A DNA stretch of 7,027 nt from Halieaceae bacterium (GCA_002691565.1 NZIH01000024.1:1-7027); one strand, 5' to 3'; shown: positions 1 through 6,824, counted from the first letter of the stretch. The notes: generated from the sequence alone by a model not told the origin. Program-made: numbers and translations.

Positions 1-154
1 ACGATACAAGCGATCAAACATGAGTAACCCCAATTAATTGAATATTTAGTTAGATTTAGTAGAGTGCTTTATCCCACATAGGAGAACAGCACTTAATACA
101 AACGCGACGATAGGGACTTCCAGCGAGACAAGTGGGAAAGCGCTTAAATACGCC
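1..154. other. Non-coding 3' flank of the response regulator gene, AT-rich in part
   Basis: No gene is supported here. Positions 32-60 are strongly AT-rich (only four G/C in 29 bases) and include the palindrome AATTAATT (32-39) and two copies of ATTTAGT (44-50 and 54-60) on a 10-bp period. No classical terminator follows the minus-strand regulator gene; the palindrome AAGCGCTT (138-145) is too short to fold. On the minus strand an ATG at 21-19 opens a frame reading MFDRLYR to the window edge, with the AT-rich stretch just upstream where a promoter would sit. That could be the start of another minus-strand gene, but seven codons prove nothing. Confidence 0.5.
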
Positions 155-940
155 CTATCCCATGAGCTCTTGGACAGCTGACCGGTAGTTTCGACTGACT
201 TTTAGACTGACGTCATCATCGAGGTGCAGAAGGCACTCGCCCTTCGGAATTGCATCGACCGATCGGACCTTATTCAGGTTTACTATCGTCGATCGGTGGA
301 TTCGAACAAATTCTGATGTGAGCTTCTTTTCGAGTTCTTTCATGGTAGAGCGAAGAATGTAGGTCTCATTACCCGCGTGCACGCACATATAGTCCCCAGC
401 GGCATCGATCCAATCAATTGTTTCGAGCTCAACCAGATGCGTGTGTGGCCCATCCTTAATCGGCAACCGCGTGGGTCGCTCCTGGATATTGCCCGCCAGC
501 AGTTCGCTACCACCCTCGAGTCCCGCAATGGCCGCAACCGCCGCTTCCTTCCCGCTTTGAAGGGCCACGGATAACAGACGATCTCTGGCACGTAGTACCG
601 CCGAGTGCACGCGATCTGCCTCGAATGGCTTGAGTAAATAGTCGACCGCGTTAGCTTCAAACGCCCGAATCGCGTACTCATCGTACGCCGTCGCGAATAC
701 CACCACGGGCATGACATCGCTTTGACACCGCTTAACCACATCCAGACCATTGAGACCCGGCATCTGGATGTCCAGAAACATAAGATCCACTGTTTGCTTT
801 TGAAGTTCAGTCAATGCCTCGCGACCACTCCTGCAACGACCTACGACCTTCACATCCGCTACCGAAGACAGCAAGTTCTCCATGTAATCGAGCGCCAGTG
901 GCTCGTCATCAACGATTAAAATGCGCAGCGGTTCTGTCAT
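155..940 (-). CDS. LytTR-family response regulator (AlgR/LytR type)
   Basis: Cytoplasmic DNA-binding response regulator of 261 residues, the partner of the kinase encoded just upstream. Residues 6-120 form a receiver domain: acidic pocket D11-D12, phospho-acceptor D57 in FLDIQMPG, T84 in FATAYDEYA and K104 in LLKPF are all present. After a linker of about 35 residues (124-157), residues 158-260 form a LytTR domain, with the typical RIHRSTIVNL and VSRNYRS segments. Phosphorylation at D57 is expected to promote binding to direct-repeat LytTR boxes. The start is set at the ATG at 940, not the in-frame ATG at 973, because MTEPLRILIVDDE begins at the usual distance before the receiver core and GAGGGAAG lies just upstream. 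The gene overlaps the kinase 3' end by 32 nt, implying translational coupling. The stop is TAG. The family is clear; target genes are unknown. Confidence 0.95.
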   Translation of the reverse strand: MTEPLRILIVDDEPLALDYMENLLSSVADVKVVGRCRSGREALTELQKQTVDLMFLDIQMPGLNGLDVVKRCQSDVMPVVVFATAYDEYAIRAFEANAVDYLLKPFEADRVHSAVLRARDRLLSVALQSGKEAAVAAIAGLEGGSELLAGNIQERPTRLPIKDGPHTHLVELETIDWIDAAGDYMCVHAGNETYILRSTMKELEKKLTSEFVRIHRSTIVNLNKVRSVDAIPKGECLLHLDDDVSLKVSRNYRSAVQELMG

Positions 941-2090
941 TTTTTCTTCCCTCGGTCGGCAAGTGTAACGCAAGTTTCAAGCCTCCCAATCGAGATTTTG
1001 AGGCATTAAAGCTGAAGCTATCACCGTATAAGTTCTCCAGCCGTTCCGCTGTGCTACGAAGTCCAAAGCCAGGCGTTTCAAATAGGTCCGATAACTCGGG
1101 TTGTTTTTCGTCAACACCCGAGCCGCTGTCCTCAACGCTCAGAACCAGTTTCTCATCCGAGAGCTTTGCCGTTATGAGAATGTGCCCGCCCTCTTCCGCC
1201 CGGCCAATAGCATGCTTGATCGCATTCTCGACCAAGGGTTGCAGGAGCAAACTAGGGACCTGTAAGGGAAGCGCGCGAGGATCGATCTCCTGCTCAACCA
1301 CCAAACGGTCAGAAAAGCGAACCTGCTCGATCCTTAGATATAAATCGAGAGCCTCTATTTCATCCCTCAGCGGGATCGTTATGTTTCTGTCAGATTCCAA
1401 AGAGAACCGAAGGAAGGTCGACAGCTCGGCAATCATGCTCTGTGCATCCTCACTCCGCTTGGTGCTCACCAACGACGCGATGGAATTGAGGGTATTGAAC
1501 AGAAAATGAGGGTTGAGCTGATACCGTAACAGCTTCAATTGAGCTTCTCGCGCTGCGGACTCGGCAGAGACCAACTTAAATGCCTCTTTTCGCCTTCCCG
1601 CCTCAAGCACCAGTAGCGTCTCCTTCTCACCCTGCAGTAATTGCGCAAACTTCACTAGGTGGTAGAGCAGAACCCACGCAAGAAAGACAAACAGCGAGGC
1701 GAAAAACCACCCACCGAAGTCTCCCCACAACCCAGTCTCATCGGTCAGGGTCATGAGCAGCTGTAAGCGGAAGGCCGTCCATACGGCTGCGCTGACAATG
1801 GTTAGACCACTTGCGATAAGCACCCTATGCCAAGGGCTCCACGACCACGAATGCTTAATGGCTGTTCGCAAAGGAGCACACAGCACAAAGCCACCCACGG
1901 ACTGAATCAAATTGTGCGCTATATAGGCGAATTCTATCTGATCGTAGGGAAGCGACAGACTCACCAGAGTGACGACCGACAGACCAATCCAGCCACCACC
2001 ATTGAGCAACCAGAACAAACGGTCCGAGTCAGTCACAGTTCGCGAGAAAAACTGCGTGAACGACCCCGTTTGTGATTGCGCTTGATTCAC
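909..2090 (-). CDS. Membrane sensor histidine kinase, LytS/YehU (His_kinase PF06580) family
   Basis: Inner-membrane sensor kinase of 393 residues that should autophosphorylate and pass phosphate to D57 of the adjacent LytTR regulator. The N-terminal half has about four hydrophobic segments (roughly 26-48, 54-75, 88-112, 126-148) with short loops and no large periplasmic domain, so the signal is probably sensed in or at the membrane. A charged, probably helical segment (152-190) leads to the phospho-acceptor motif NPHFLFN with H195. The ATP-binding domain follows: N box LLLQPLVENAIKH with N289, G1 box DSGSG (321-325) and G2 box GFGL (341-344). This is the AlgZ/YehU layout. Translation starts at GTG, preceded by AGAGG at nine bases. 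The gene begins 32 nt after the dehydrogenase stop and its 3' end overlaps the regulator gene by 32 nt. The stimulus cannot be read from the sequence. Confidence 0.94.
   Translation of the reverse strand: MNQAQSQTGSFTQFFSRTVTDSDRLFWLLNGGGWIGLSVVTLVSLSLPYDQIEFAYIAHNLIQSVGGFVLCAPLRTAIKHSWSWSPWHRVLIASGLTIVSAAVWTAFRLQLLMTLTDETGLWGDFGGWFFASLFVFLAWVLLYHLVKFAQLLQGEKETLLVLEAGRRKEAFKLVSAESAAREAQLKLLRYQLNPHFLFNTLNSIASLVSTKRSEDAQSMIAELSTFLRFSLESDRNITIPLRDEIEALDLYLRIEQVRFSDRLVVEQEIDPRALPLQVPSLLLQPLVENAIKHAIGRAEEGGHILITAKLSDEKLVLSVEDSGSGVDEKQPELSDLFETPGFGLRSTAERLENLYGDSFSFNASKSRLGGLKLALHLPTEGRKNDRTAAHFNR
946..953 (-). promoter_or_regulatory. Ribosome binding site of the response regulator gene
   Basis: The minus strand reads GAGGGAAG, then AAAAA, then the ATG at 940. 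This purine-rich site lies inside the kinase coding region. It supports the start at 940 over the upstream in-frame ATG at 973. Confidence 0.7.
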
Positions 2091-2099
2091 AGTATGCCG

Positions 2100-2104
2100 C
2101 CTCT
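2100..2104 (-). promoter_or_regulatory. Ribosome binding site supporting the GTG start of the kinase gene
   Basis: On the minus strand AGAGG stands nine bases before the GTG at 2090-2088. It lies in the 32-nt gap after the dehydrogenase stop and supports the non-ATG start. Confidence 0.6.
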
Positions 2105-2122
2105 AAAAGCCAGGCTGTACGC

Positions 2123-3412
2123 CTAAACCTTCAAACCACCCGTATCGATGTCCACGAACCGACCGCCGGTGGATACGAGCTCTTCAAGTAGTGGCGACAC
2201 CCGGATGGACTCATCCTTGGCCGCCAGTTCTTTCATGACAGCAAGCACCTTATCAGCGCCTATCAGGTCGGCATAATACATCACTCCGCCCTTATCCAGA
2301 GGCCAGCCATAACCGTTGATCCACACAACATCAATATCGCTTGGTCTCTGTGCTTTATTCTCCGCAAGGATGGCAAGCGCCTCATTAATCATGGGTATCA
2401 CGCAGCGGTCGATAATCGCGTCCGATGACATCGATGCATCACCTGCGCCTGTGATCTCTCGAATGATTCCAGCCGTCACATCCGAAGGCACATTTCTTCG
2501 GTTCTCGTCGTAATCGTAGTAGCCCGCACCCGTCTTTTGCCCGCGCCTGTCAAGCTCACAAAGTGCGTCTCGAATAGGGTTAGTGGTGGTCGCCCCTTTC
2601 TTCCAGCCAATATCCAAGCCGGCCAGATCAGCCATCTGAAACGGTCCCATCTTGAAGCCAAACTCGTTGAATGCCGCGTCGATATCCCAGGGCATGATAC
2701 CCTCGTAAATCAGCGCGTTGGCTTGGTACTGACGGGCAAACAAAATTCGGTTGCCAACGAAGCCAGGACAGACACCCACCAGGGTCGCCACCTTCCCAAT
2801 GTGACGCGCGAGATCAACGGAAGTAGCAACCACATCGTCGGCCGTGTTTTCAGCTCGAACAATCTCAAGTAATCGCATCACATTGGCGGGGGAGAAAAAG
2901 TGCAGTCCGATAACATCCTGTGCTCGCGACGTAACCGCGGCGATTTCATCAATGTTTAGTGCTGAAGTATTGGTCGCGAGGATTGCACCAGGCTTTGCGA
3001 TCTTATCGAGTTGGCTGAATACGGATTTCTTGATCTCCATATCCTCAAACACCGCCTCAATAATGAGATCGCAGTTAGCCAATGCCGACAAATCCAAAGA
3101 AGGTGTGTAGCAGTTCATGCATATATCGACCTCCTCCTGGGGAAAGCGGCCCCGATCAGCACTGCGCTGGTAATTCTTGCGGATCGTGGTCAGACCCCGA
3201 TCGAGGGCGTCCTGCTTTGTTTCGACGATCGTTACAGGTAAACCTGCCGATGCAAAGTTCATTGAAATACCGCCACCCATCGTCCCTGCGCCAATGATCC
3301 CTACTCGCTCAACTTTGCGACGAGGAAGGTCATCACTTATTCCCTCAACATTCCATGCTTGCTGAGCAGCTTGCTGAAGGTAGGCCGCAACGCGAGCGTC
3401 TGAGTCTGTCAT
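2123..3412 (-). CDS. 3-hydroxyacyl-CoA dehydrogenase, stand-alone FadB/FadJ-type dehydrogenase half
   Basis: Cytoplasmic enzyme of 429 residues expected to oxidise (S)-3-hydroxyacyl-CoA to 3-oxoacyl-CoA with NAD+, the third step of beta-oxidation. A Rossmann domain (about 36-218) shows GAGTMG (41-46) for dinucleotide binding and E64 at the end of the second strand, as expected for NAD+. Catalytic-site residues match the family in identity and spacing: S150, H171, E183 and N221 (gaps 21, 12, 38). Two C-terminal 3HCDH domains follow: about 219-303, ending in TGAGYYDYD, and about 333-425, with [10 protein letters not shown]. Two such domains are typical of the dehydrogenase half of FadB-like fusions; single-domain enzymes such as Hbd are about 280 residues. 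The crotonase (hydratase) half is absent, and no trace of it lies upstream. The ATG has AAGAGG eight bases before it, so this looks like an intact gene. It heads the operon with the two-component genes. Chain-length preference is unknown. Confidence 0.93.
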   Translation of the reverse strand: MTDSDARVAAYLQQAAQQAWNVEGISDDLPRRKVERVGIIGAGTMGGGISMNFASAGLPVTIVETKQDALDRGLTTIRKNYQRSADRGRFPQEEVDICMNCYTPSLDLSALANCDLIIEAVFEDMEIKKSVFSQLDKIAKPGAILATNTSALNIDEIAAVTSRAQDVIGLHFFSPANVMRLLEIVRAENTADDVVATSVDLARHIGKVATLVGVCPGFVGNRILFARQYQANALIYEGIMPWDIDAAFNEFGFKMGPFQMADLAGLDIGWKKGATTTNPIRDALCELDRRGQKTGAGYYDYDENRRNVPSDVTAGIIREITGAGDASMSSDAIIDRCVIPMINEALAILAENKAQRPSDIDVVWINGYGWPLDKGGVMYYADLIGADKVLAVMKELAAKDESIRVSPLLEELVSTGGRFVDIDTGGLKV

Positions 3413-3420
3413 TGATATAA

Positions 3421-3426
3421 CCTCTT
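3421..3426 (-). promoter_or_regulatory. Ribosome binding site of the dehydrogenase gene
   Basis: The minus strand reads AAGAGG eight bases before the ATG at 3412. It supports translation as a complete stand-alone protein rather than a broken fragment of a longer fusion. Confidence 0.75.
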
Positions 3427-3448
3427 ATTGTCTGAGTTTTCTCGTGGT

Positions 3449-3469
3449 ATTAACCGAGTTTTTAACGGT
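3449..3469 (-). promoter_or_regulatory. Candidate LytTR-type direct repeat upstream of the dehydrogenase operon
   Basis: On the minus strand ACCGTTAAA (3469-3461) and TCGGTTAAT (3457-3449) are direct repeats 12 bp apart, so on the same helical face. Each matches eight of nine positions of the LytTR box [TA][AC][CA]GTTN[AG][TG]. Known LytTR sites usually have a longer spacing (about 21 bp start to start), and eight-of-nine matches are common by chance. The location, 37-57 bp before the start codon of an operon that encodes a LytTR regulator, is what makes it worth listing. Confidence 0.3.
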
Positions 3470-3478
3470 CACGACCGT
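3465..3478. repeat. Perfect palindrome ACGGTC-AC-GACCGT
   Basis: Two perfect 6-bp half-sites around a 2-bp centre, 53-66 bp upstream of the dehydrogenase start codon. It has the form of a dimeric regulator operator and overlaps the distal LytTR-like repeat. The binding protein is unknown; it does not resemble the FadR or PsrA fatty-acid operators as I know them. Confidence 0.4.
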
Positions 3479-3600
3479 CACGTACTTATTTATGGTGATG
3501 AATCATACCGCCAACGAGTCGAAATGCTACCGGGCGACATTAGAGGATGGGGTTCTTTCCCATGGCTGCCGTCAATGTCGGCAATCAGAAAGCGCCGTTT

Positions 3601-3629
3601 TTGCGTTGTCTTATGTTCTTTTCTATAAC
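3601..3629 (+). promoter_or_regulatory. Candidate sigma70-like promoter for the GH3 gene
   Basis: TTGCGT (3601-3606) and TATAAC (3624-3629) are separated by 17 bp. The -10 matches five of six consensus bases and the -35 three of six, including TTG. Transcription would start near 3636 and leave a leader of about 230 nt before the ATG at 3867. I saw no better pair closer to the gene. Confidence 0.4.
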
Positions 3630-3673
3630 GACCACACAACCACTGACATGAACGTGAAAACAGCATTTCGTAT

Positions 3674-3782
3674 TGCGTACGTGCTATCGCAAGGCTCTCA
3701 CTAGCCAAGGACAAGAAGGTCACCAACCACGGAAAAAGCTTCACGCCACTGCACGTTACAGGGCAGTGCGTACATGCATCGC
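3674..3782. repeat. Imperfect direct repeat, two copies 93 bp apart
   Basis: TGCGTACGTGCTATCGC (3674-3690) and TGCGTACATGCATCGC (3767-3782) differ by one substitution and one single-base gap. The flanks are not related, so this is not a simple duplication of a longer segment. Both lie in the putative 5' leader of the GH3 gene. The first copy also sits within the inverted repeat TTGCG/CGCAA. They may be paired binding sites for a regulator; no factor can be named. Confidence 0.4.
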
Positions 3783-3866
3783 TTTTTGGGTCCGTCTGAT
3801 CCCATTAGCATTGTATTCACAACGGGGTGACGGCAACGTTTCGCCATCGAAAAATGGATTATAAGA

Positions 3867-3926
3867 ATGATTCCAACACGCTCCCTCGTCGCGATGACAC
3901 TTTGCCTTTCGTTAGTGACCGGCTGC
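3867..3926 (+). other. Lipoprotein signal peptide through the lipidated cysteine
   Basis: The first 20 codons give a basic R5, a hydrophobic core (L7-L16) and the lipobox V17-T18-G19-C20. Signal peptidase II should cut before C20. A run of five glycines follows as a flexible tether. Confidence 0.88.
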
Positions 3927-6806
3927 GGTGGTGGCGGCGGATCATCCGCGCCGACACCAATTATCGCCCCTGACACCACAGCACCCGTCATCACGCTGAA
4001 TGGGAGTGCCTCGATCCAAATTAACGAGGGAGAGGCATACGAGGAATTGGGAGCCTCCGCACAAGACAATTTGGACGGCTCAGTCGATGTTGTTGTCAGC
4101 GGCGAGGTGGGTTCAGAGCCGGGTGTTTATACAGTTACCTATTCAGCGACAGACGCTGCGGGCAATACGAGTCAGGTCACCCGAGAAGTCACTGTGGTTG
4201 CAGTCGATACAACACCGCCCGTAATCACTCTGCTTGGTGACGCCGCCATTCAGATCACCACGGACCAGACGTTTAATGACCCGGGCGCAACCGCCACGGA
4301 TGATACTGACGGTACCGTCGACGTCGTTGTTAGCGGTGAAGTTCGATCAGAGCCTGGCGTTTACACCTTGACTTACACGGCTACGGACTCGGCCGGGAAC
4401 TCAAGTGAGGTGACCCGCTCGGTCACCGTTGTATCAGCCCAGTTCGATTTATTTTCAGCGAGCACGGCAGAAATCGTCGACGCCATGACCCTGGCACAAA
4501 AAGTGGGGCAGATGATTCAGCCAGAAATTGCCCACATCACGCTCGACGAAATTACCGAGTACGGCATTGGCAGTGTACTGAACGGTGGCGGCAGCCATCC
4601 AAATGGCAATCGAGCTGCGACGCCCGAGGAATGGTTAGCCTATGCAAGATCATTGCGGGCAGCGTCTCTTGAAACCTCACCGAATAGTTTGGGGATCCCC
4701 ATTATTTGGGGAACTGACGCGGTTCATGGGCACAATAACGTTCGCGGGGCCACCATCTTCCCGCACAACATCGGGCTGGGTGCGATCAATGATGCTGAGT
4801 TGATTAGCGAAATTGCGATAGCGACGGCACGTGAAGTCGCCGCGACAGGTATTGACTGGACCTTTGCGCCAACACTCGCGCAAGCAAAAGACTACCGATG
4901 GGGTCGGACCTATGAGAGTTATTCAGACGACCCGGGTCTCGTAGAAGCTTACGGTCGTGCCATGGTCGAAGGCATTGAAGGCGAAGGCCTCGCCGCCACG
5001 GCGAAACATTTTATTGGCGATGGCGGCACCACCGCAGGAAGAGACCAAGGGAATACCGTACTCACCACCGCGGAGCTATTAAATCAGCACGGCTCGGGTT
5101 ACACGGGCGCATTCGAAGCTGCAGTGGATACGGTCATGGCCACCTTTAACAGTGTAAACGGCGAAAAAGTTCACGGGTCTAAGTCACTACTGACAGATGT
5201 ACTCCGAGGACAATTGGGCTTCGATGGCATGGTGATTTCTGACTGGAATGGTATCGGGCAGGTCCAGGGGTGCTCAGATACAAGCTGTGCTCAGGCGATC
5301 AATGCCGGCATCGATATGGTAATGGTGCCCATGCAATGGCTCGCCTTCAGAAATAACTTGATCAGTCAGGTCGAGGCGAATCAGGTATCGGAGGCTCGAA
5401 TTGATGAAGCTGTCACGCGGATTATCGACCTCAAACAGAAACTGGGGCTTATCGATCGAAACTTTGATCCCGCGCGACGACCTGTTGATGTCGTAGGTAG
5501 CGCGGCACACCGGGAGATTGCGAGGGAGGCGGTTCGTCGTTCGCAGGTGCTGTTGAAGAACAATGGACAGGTGTTACCACTTCGGCCTGATCAACGAATT
5601 TTACTTGTCGGCAATGCAGCTGACAGCGTACCACTCCAAGCCGGTGGTTGGTCTGTCACGTGGCAAGGGACAGGAACCACCAACGCTGACTTCCCGGGCG
5701 CCACAACGATTCGGACCGCGCTCACCGAGGCGGTAAATGACGCGGGTGGGAGCGTCGAGTACTCACCCAATGGCACGTATGCAACGGCACCTGATGTTGT
5801 CGTCGTTGTGCTTTCGGAGCAACCCTATGCCGAGGGTAACGGTGATCTTCAGAATCTTGACTGGGGTGTCAGTGGCATCTTGAGTCAGGTTCAGGGTCTC
5901 AGGGACTCGGGTGTACCGGTCGTTACTCTGCTCATGAGTGGCAGACCCATGTTTATCAACCCTGAACTAAACTTATCGGATGCGTTCGTTGCCAGCTGGT
6001 TACCCGGCACTGAAGCGGCAGGGATCTCTGACGTTTTGTTCGGTGATACGCAAGGAAACACAGTTCATGACATGACCGGTCGACTCAGCTTTCGTTGGCC
6101 TGGTGGTGCGGTAAATCCCGATAACGCAGAAGCTCCTGTCGCGGCAGCGCTTTTCGATCGAGGCTACGGTTTGAGTTACGCCGACACTCAAGACCTGCCC
6201 ACACTCACTGAAGACCCTAACAATGCGGAATCGGGAATCGTAGAGGGTTCCGATAGCGGGGGCGGCACGGGCGGAGGAGATCCGGACGCGGATCCTTTCT
6301 GGGTCTTCGAGAATGGTAGCTTTACGGCGACGTATGACTTGGGGACACGCGCCTTTGACTCTGCAATTAACTACGACCTGTGCATCAATGACAATGGAGA
6401 GGCTTGTCCGAGCATTAGCTGGTCCTATCTCAGCGATGAGGAACGAGGTCCTGTTCTAGAAATACGGCACGAGCCGGCAGCTGCATATGCTGCGCTCTTC
6501 ACGGAGTCCTCAACAGGCGTTGATCTGAGCGATTATGCGGCGGGCCATTTCGTTCTGGAACTTAAGCATGTCGAGGGCCCGAATGACTACAGGGTCAAAC
6601 TCGACTGCTTCTATCCGTGTACGTCAGCGCACGTCGATCTAACCTTACAACCCGGGAACGAGTGGCAGACCATCAAGGTGCCGATGTCTGCCTTCACATC
6701 AACAGGGCTTGTGATCTCGAACGTCAATACCGGCATCGTCATCTGGGCGCGCGATCACAACGGCACGCTTTTTAGAATCGATAACGTTCGATTCGAGGCA
6801 AACTAG
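3867..6806 (+). CDS. Outer-membrane lipoprotein glycoside hydrolase family 3, ExoP-like exo-beta-glucanase
   Basis: Protein of 979 residues expected to cleave glucose from non-reducing ends of beta-1,3/1,4-glucans. Residues 1-20 are a lipoprotein signal with lipobox VTGC; C20 is followed by glycine, not aspartate, which suggests outer-membrane sorting. Two Ig-like repeats span 36-111 and 114-189. The GH3 TIM barrel (about 197-530) has GTDAVHGHNN with D284, RWGRTYES with R347, K380-H381, and nucleophile D459 in VISDW. The GH3 C domain (about 545-770) has SEQPYAEGNGD; by motif, E651 is the likely acid/base, with E656 a less likely alternative. A Gly/Asp-rich linker (about 794-809) leads to a C-terminal beta-sandwich (810-979) resembling the ExoP C domain. 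Cysteine pairs C469/C474, C839/C847 and C914/C918 suggest disulfides. The start follows a weak TGGA site but is fixed by the signal peptide. No transporter or TonB receptor gene is adjacent. The family is certain, the exact substrate inferred. Confidence 0.93.
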   Translation: MIPTRSLVAMTLCLSLVTGCGGGGGSSAPTPIIAPDTTAPVITLNGSASIQINEGEAYEELGASAQDNLDGSVDVVVSGEVGSEPGVYTVTYSATDAAGNTSQVTREVTVVAVDTTPPVITLLGDAAIQITTDQTFNDPGATATDDTDGTVDVVVSGEVRSEPGVYTLTYTATDSAGNSSEVTRSVTVVSAQFDLFSASTAEIVDAMTLAQKVGQMIQPEIAHITLDEITEYGIGSVLNGGGSHPNGNRAATPEEWLAYARSLRAASLETSPNSLGIPIIWGTDAVHGHNNVRGATIFPHNIGLGAINDAELISEIAIATAREVAATGIDWTFAPTLAQAKDYRWGRTYESYSDDPGLVEAYGRAMVEGIEGEGLAATAKHFIGDGGTTAGRDQGNTVLTTAELLNQHGSGYTGAFEAAVDTVMATFNSVNGEKVHGSKSLLTDVLRGQLGFDGMVISDWNGIGQVQGCSDTSCAQAINAGIDMVMVPMQWLAFRNNLISQVEANQVSEARIDEAVTRIIDLKQKLGLIDRNFDPARRPVDVVGSAAHREIAREAVRRSQVLLKNNGQVLPLRPDQRILLVGNAADSVPLQAGGWSVTWQGTGTTNADFPGATTIRTALTEAVNDAGGSVEYSPNGTYATAPDVVVVVLSEQPYAEGNGDLQNLDWGVSGILSQVQGLRDSGVPVVTLLMSGRPMFINPELNLSDAFVASWLPGTEAAGISDVLFGDTQGNTVHDMTGRLSFRWPGGAVNPDNAEAPVAAALFDRGYGLSYADTQDLPTLTEDPNNAESGIVEGSDSGGGTGGGDPDADPFWVFENGSFTATYDLGTRAFDSAINYDLCINDNGEACPSISWSYLSDEERGPVLEIRHEPAAAYAALFTESSTGVDLSDYAAGHFVLELKHVEGPNDYRVKLDCFYPCTSAHVDLTLQPGNEWQTIKVPMSAFTSTGLVISNVNTGIVIWARDHNGTLFRIDNVRFEAN
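3972..4433 (+). repeat. Tandem Ig-like (DUF5011/HYR-like) domain repeat within the GH3 lipoprotein
   Basis: Residues 36-111 (3972-4199) and 114-189 (4206-4433) align without gaps over 76 positions with 51 identities by hand count. Both start DTTxPVITL, share VDVVVSGEV and SEPGVYT, contain TDxAGN and end VTVV. They probably act as a spacer or binding module between the lipid anchor and the enzyme. High identity points to internal duplication. Confidence 0.85.
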
Positions 6807-6824
6807 ACTGGAACCTGATGTCGC

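Larger units (their letters stand above)
3413..3866. other. Divergent intergenic region between the dehydrogenase operon and the GH3 gene
   Basis: These 454 nt separate two divergent genes. Short frames exist on both strands, but none has a good ribosome binding site or recognisable protein. Signals seen: minus-strand LytTR-box-like repeats (3449-3469), a perfect palindrome (3465-3478), a plus-strand sigma70-like promoter (3601-3629), an imperfect direct repeat (3674-3690 and 3767-3782), an inverted repeat TTGCG/CGCAA (3673-3677 and 3688-3692), and a small hairpin CACTGC/GCAGTG with a 10-nt loop (3747-3768). The length and repeat content fit a regulated divergent promoter region. No convincing promoter for the minus-strand operon could be chosen by eye. 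Confidence 0.6.

Noticed and set aside
1..21. Start of a further minus-strand gene (MFDRLYR)
   Set aside because: Only seven codons are visible and the upstream GGGG is not a convincing ribosome binding site.
941..973. Eleven-codon N-terminal extension of the response regulator
   Set aside because: The extension is not receiver-like, and a good Shine-Dalgarno site sits inside it just before the ATG at 940.
814..1509. 231-codon open frame on the plus strand
   Set aside because: It lies antisense to the kinase and regulator genes, whose H, N, G1, G2 and receiver motifs are unmistakable. Its Ser/Arg-rich translation resembles no protein family.
3579..3602. CGGC/GCCG stem followed by TTTTT as a plus-strand terminator
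   Set aside because: The stem is only four base pairs with an 11-nt loop, and no gene upstream on this strand needs it.
3444..3704. 86-codon plus-strand frame and the 18-codon frame MNVKTAFRIAYVLSQGSH inside it
   Set aside because: No Shine-Dalgarno site before either ATG and no family resemblance. A leader peptide is conceivable but unsupported.
3490..3744. 84-codon minus-strand frame with a signal-peptide-like start (MKLFPWLVTFLSLAS)
   Set aside because: It starts with GTG, has no ribosome binding site, the rest has no recognisable features, and it covers several repeat elements. Kept as unlikely.
3832..3845. GGCAACGTTTCGCC as a LacI-type sugar operator near the GH3 start
   Set aside because: Only about four of seven half-site positions are symmetric; the central AACGTT alone is too common.
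3413..3866. Remnant of a crotonase domain upstream of the dehydrogenase
   Set aside because: No frame on the minus strand shows crotonase-like sequence, so there is no sign of a broken fusion gene.
3854..3973. Out-of-frame ATG 13 nt before the GH3 start, opening a 39-codon overlapping frame
   Set aside because: The frame yields an Arg/Asp-rich peptide with no likeness to anything, whereas the ATG at 3867 gives a textbook lipoprotein signal.
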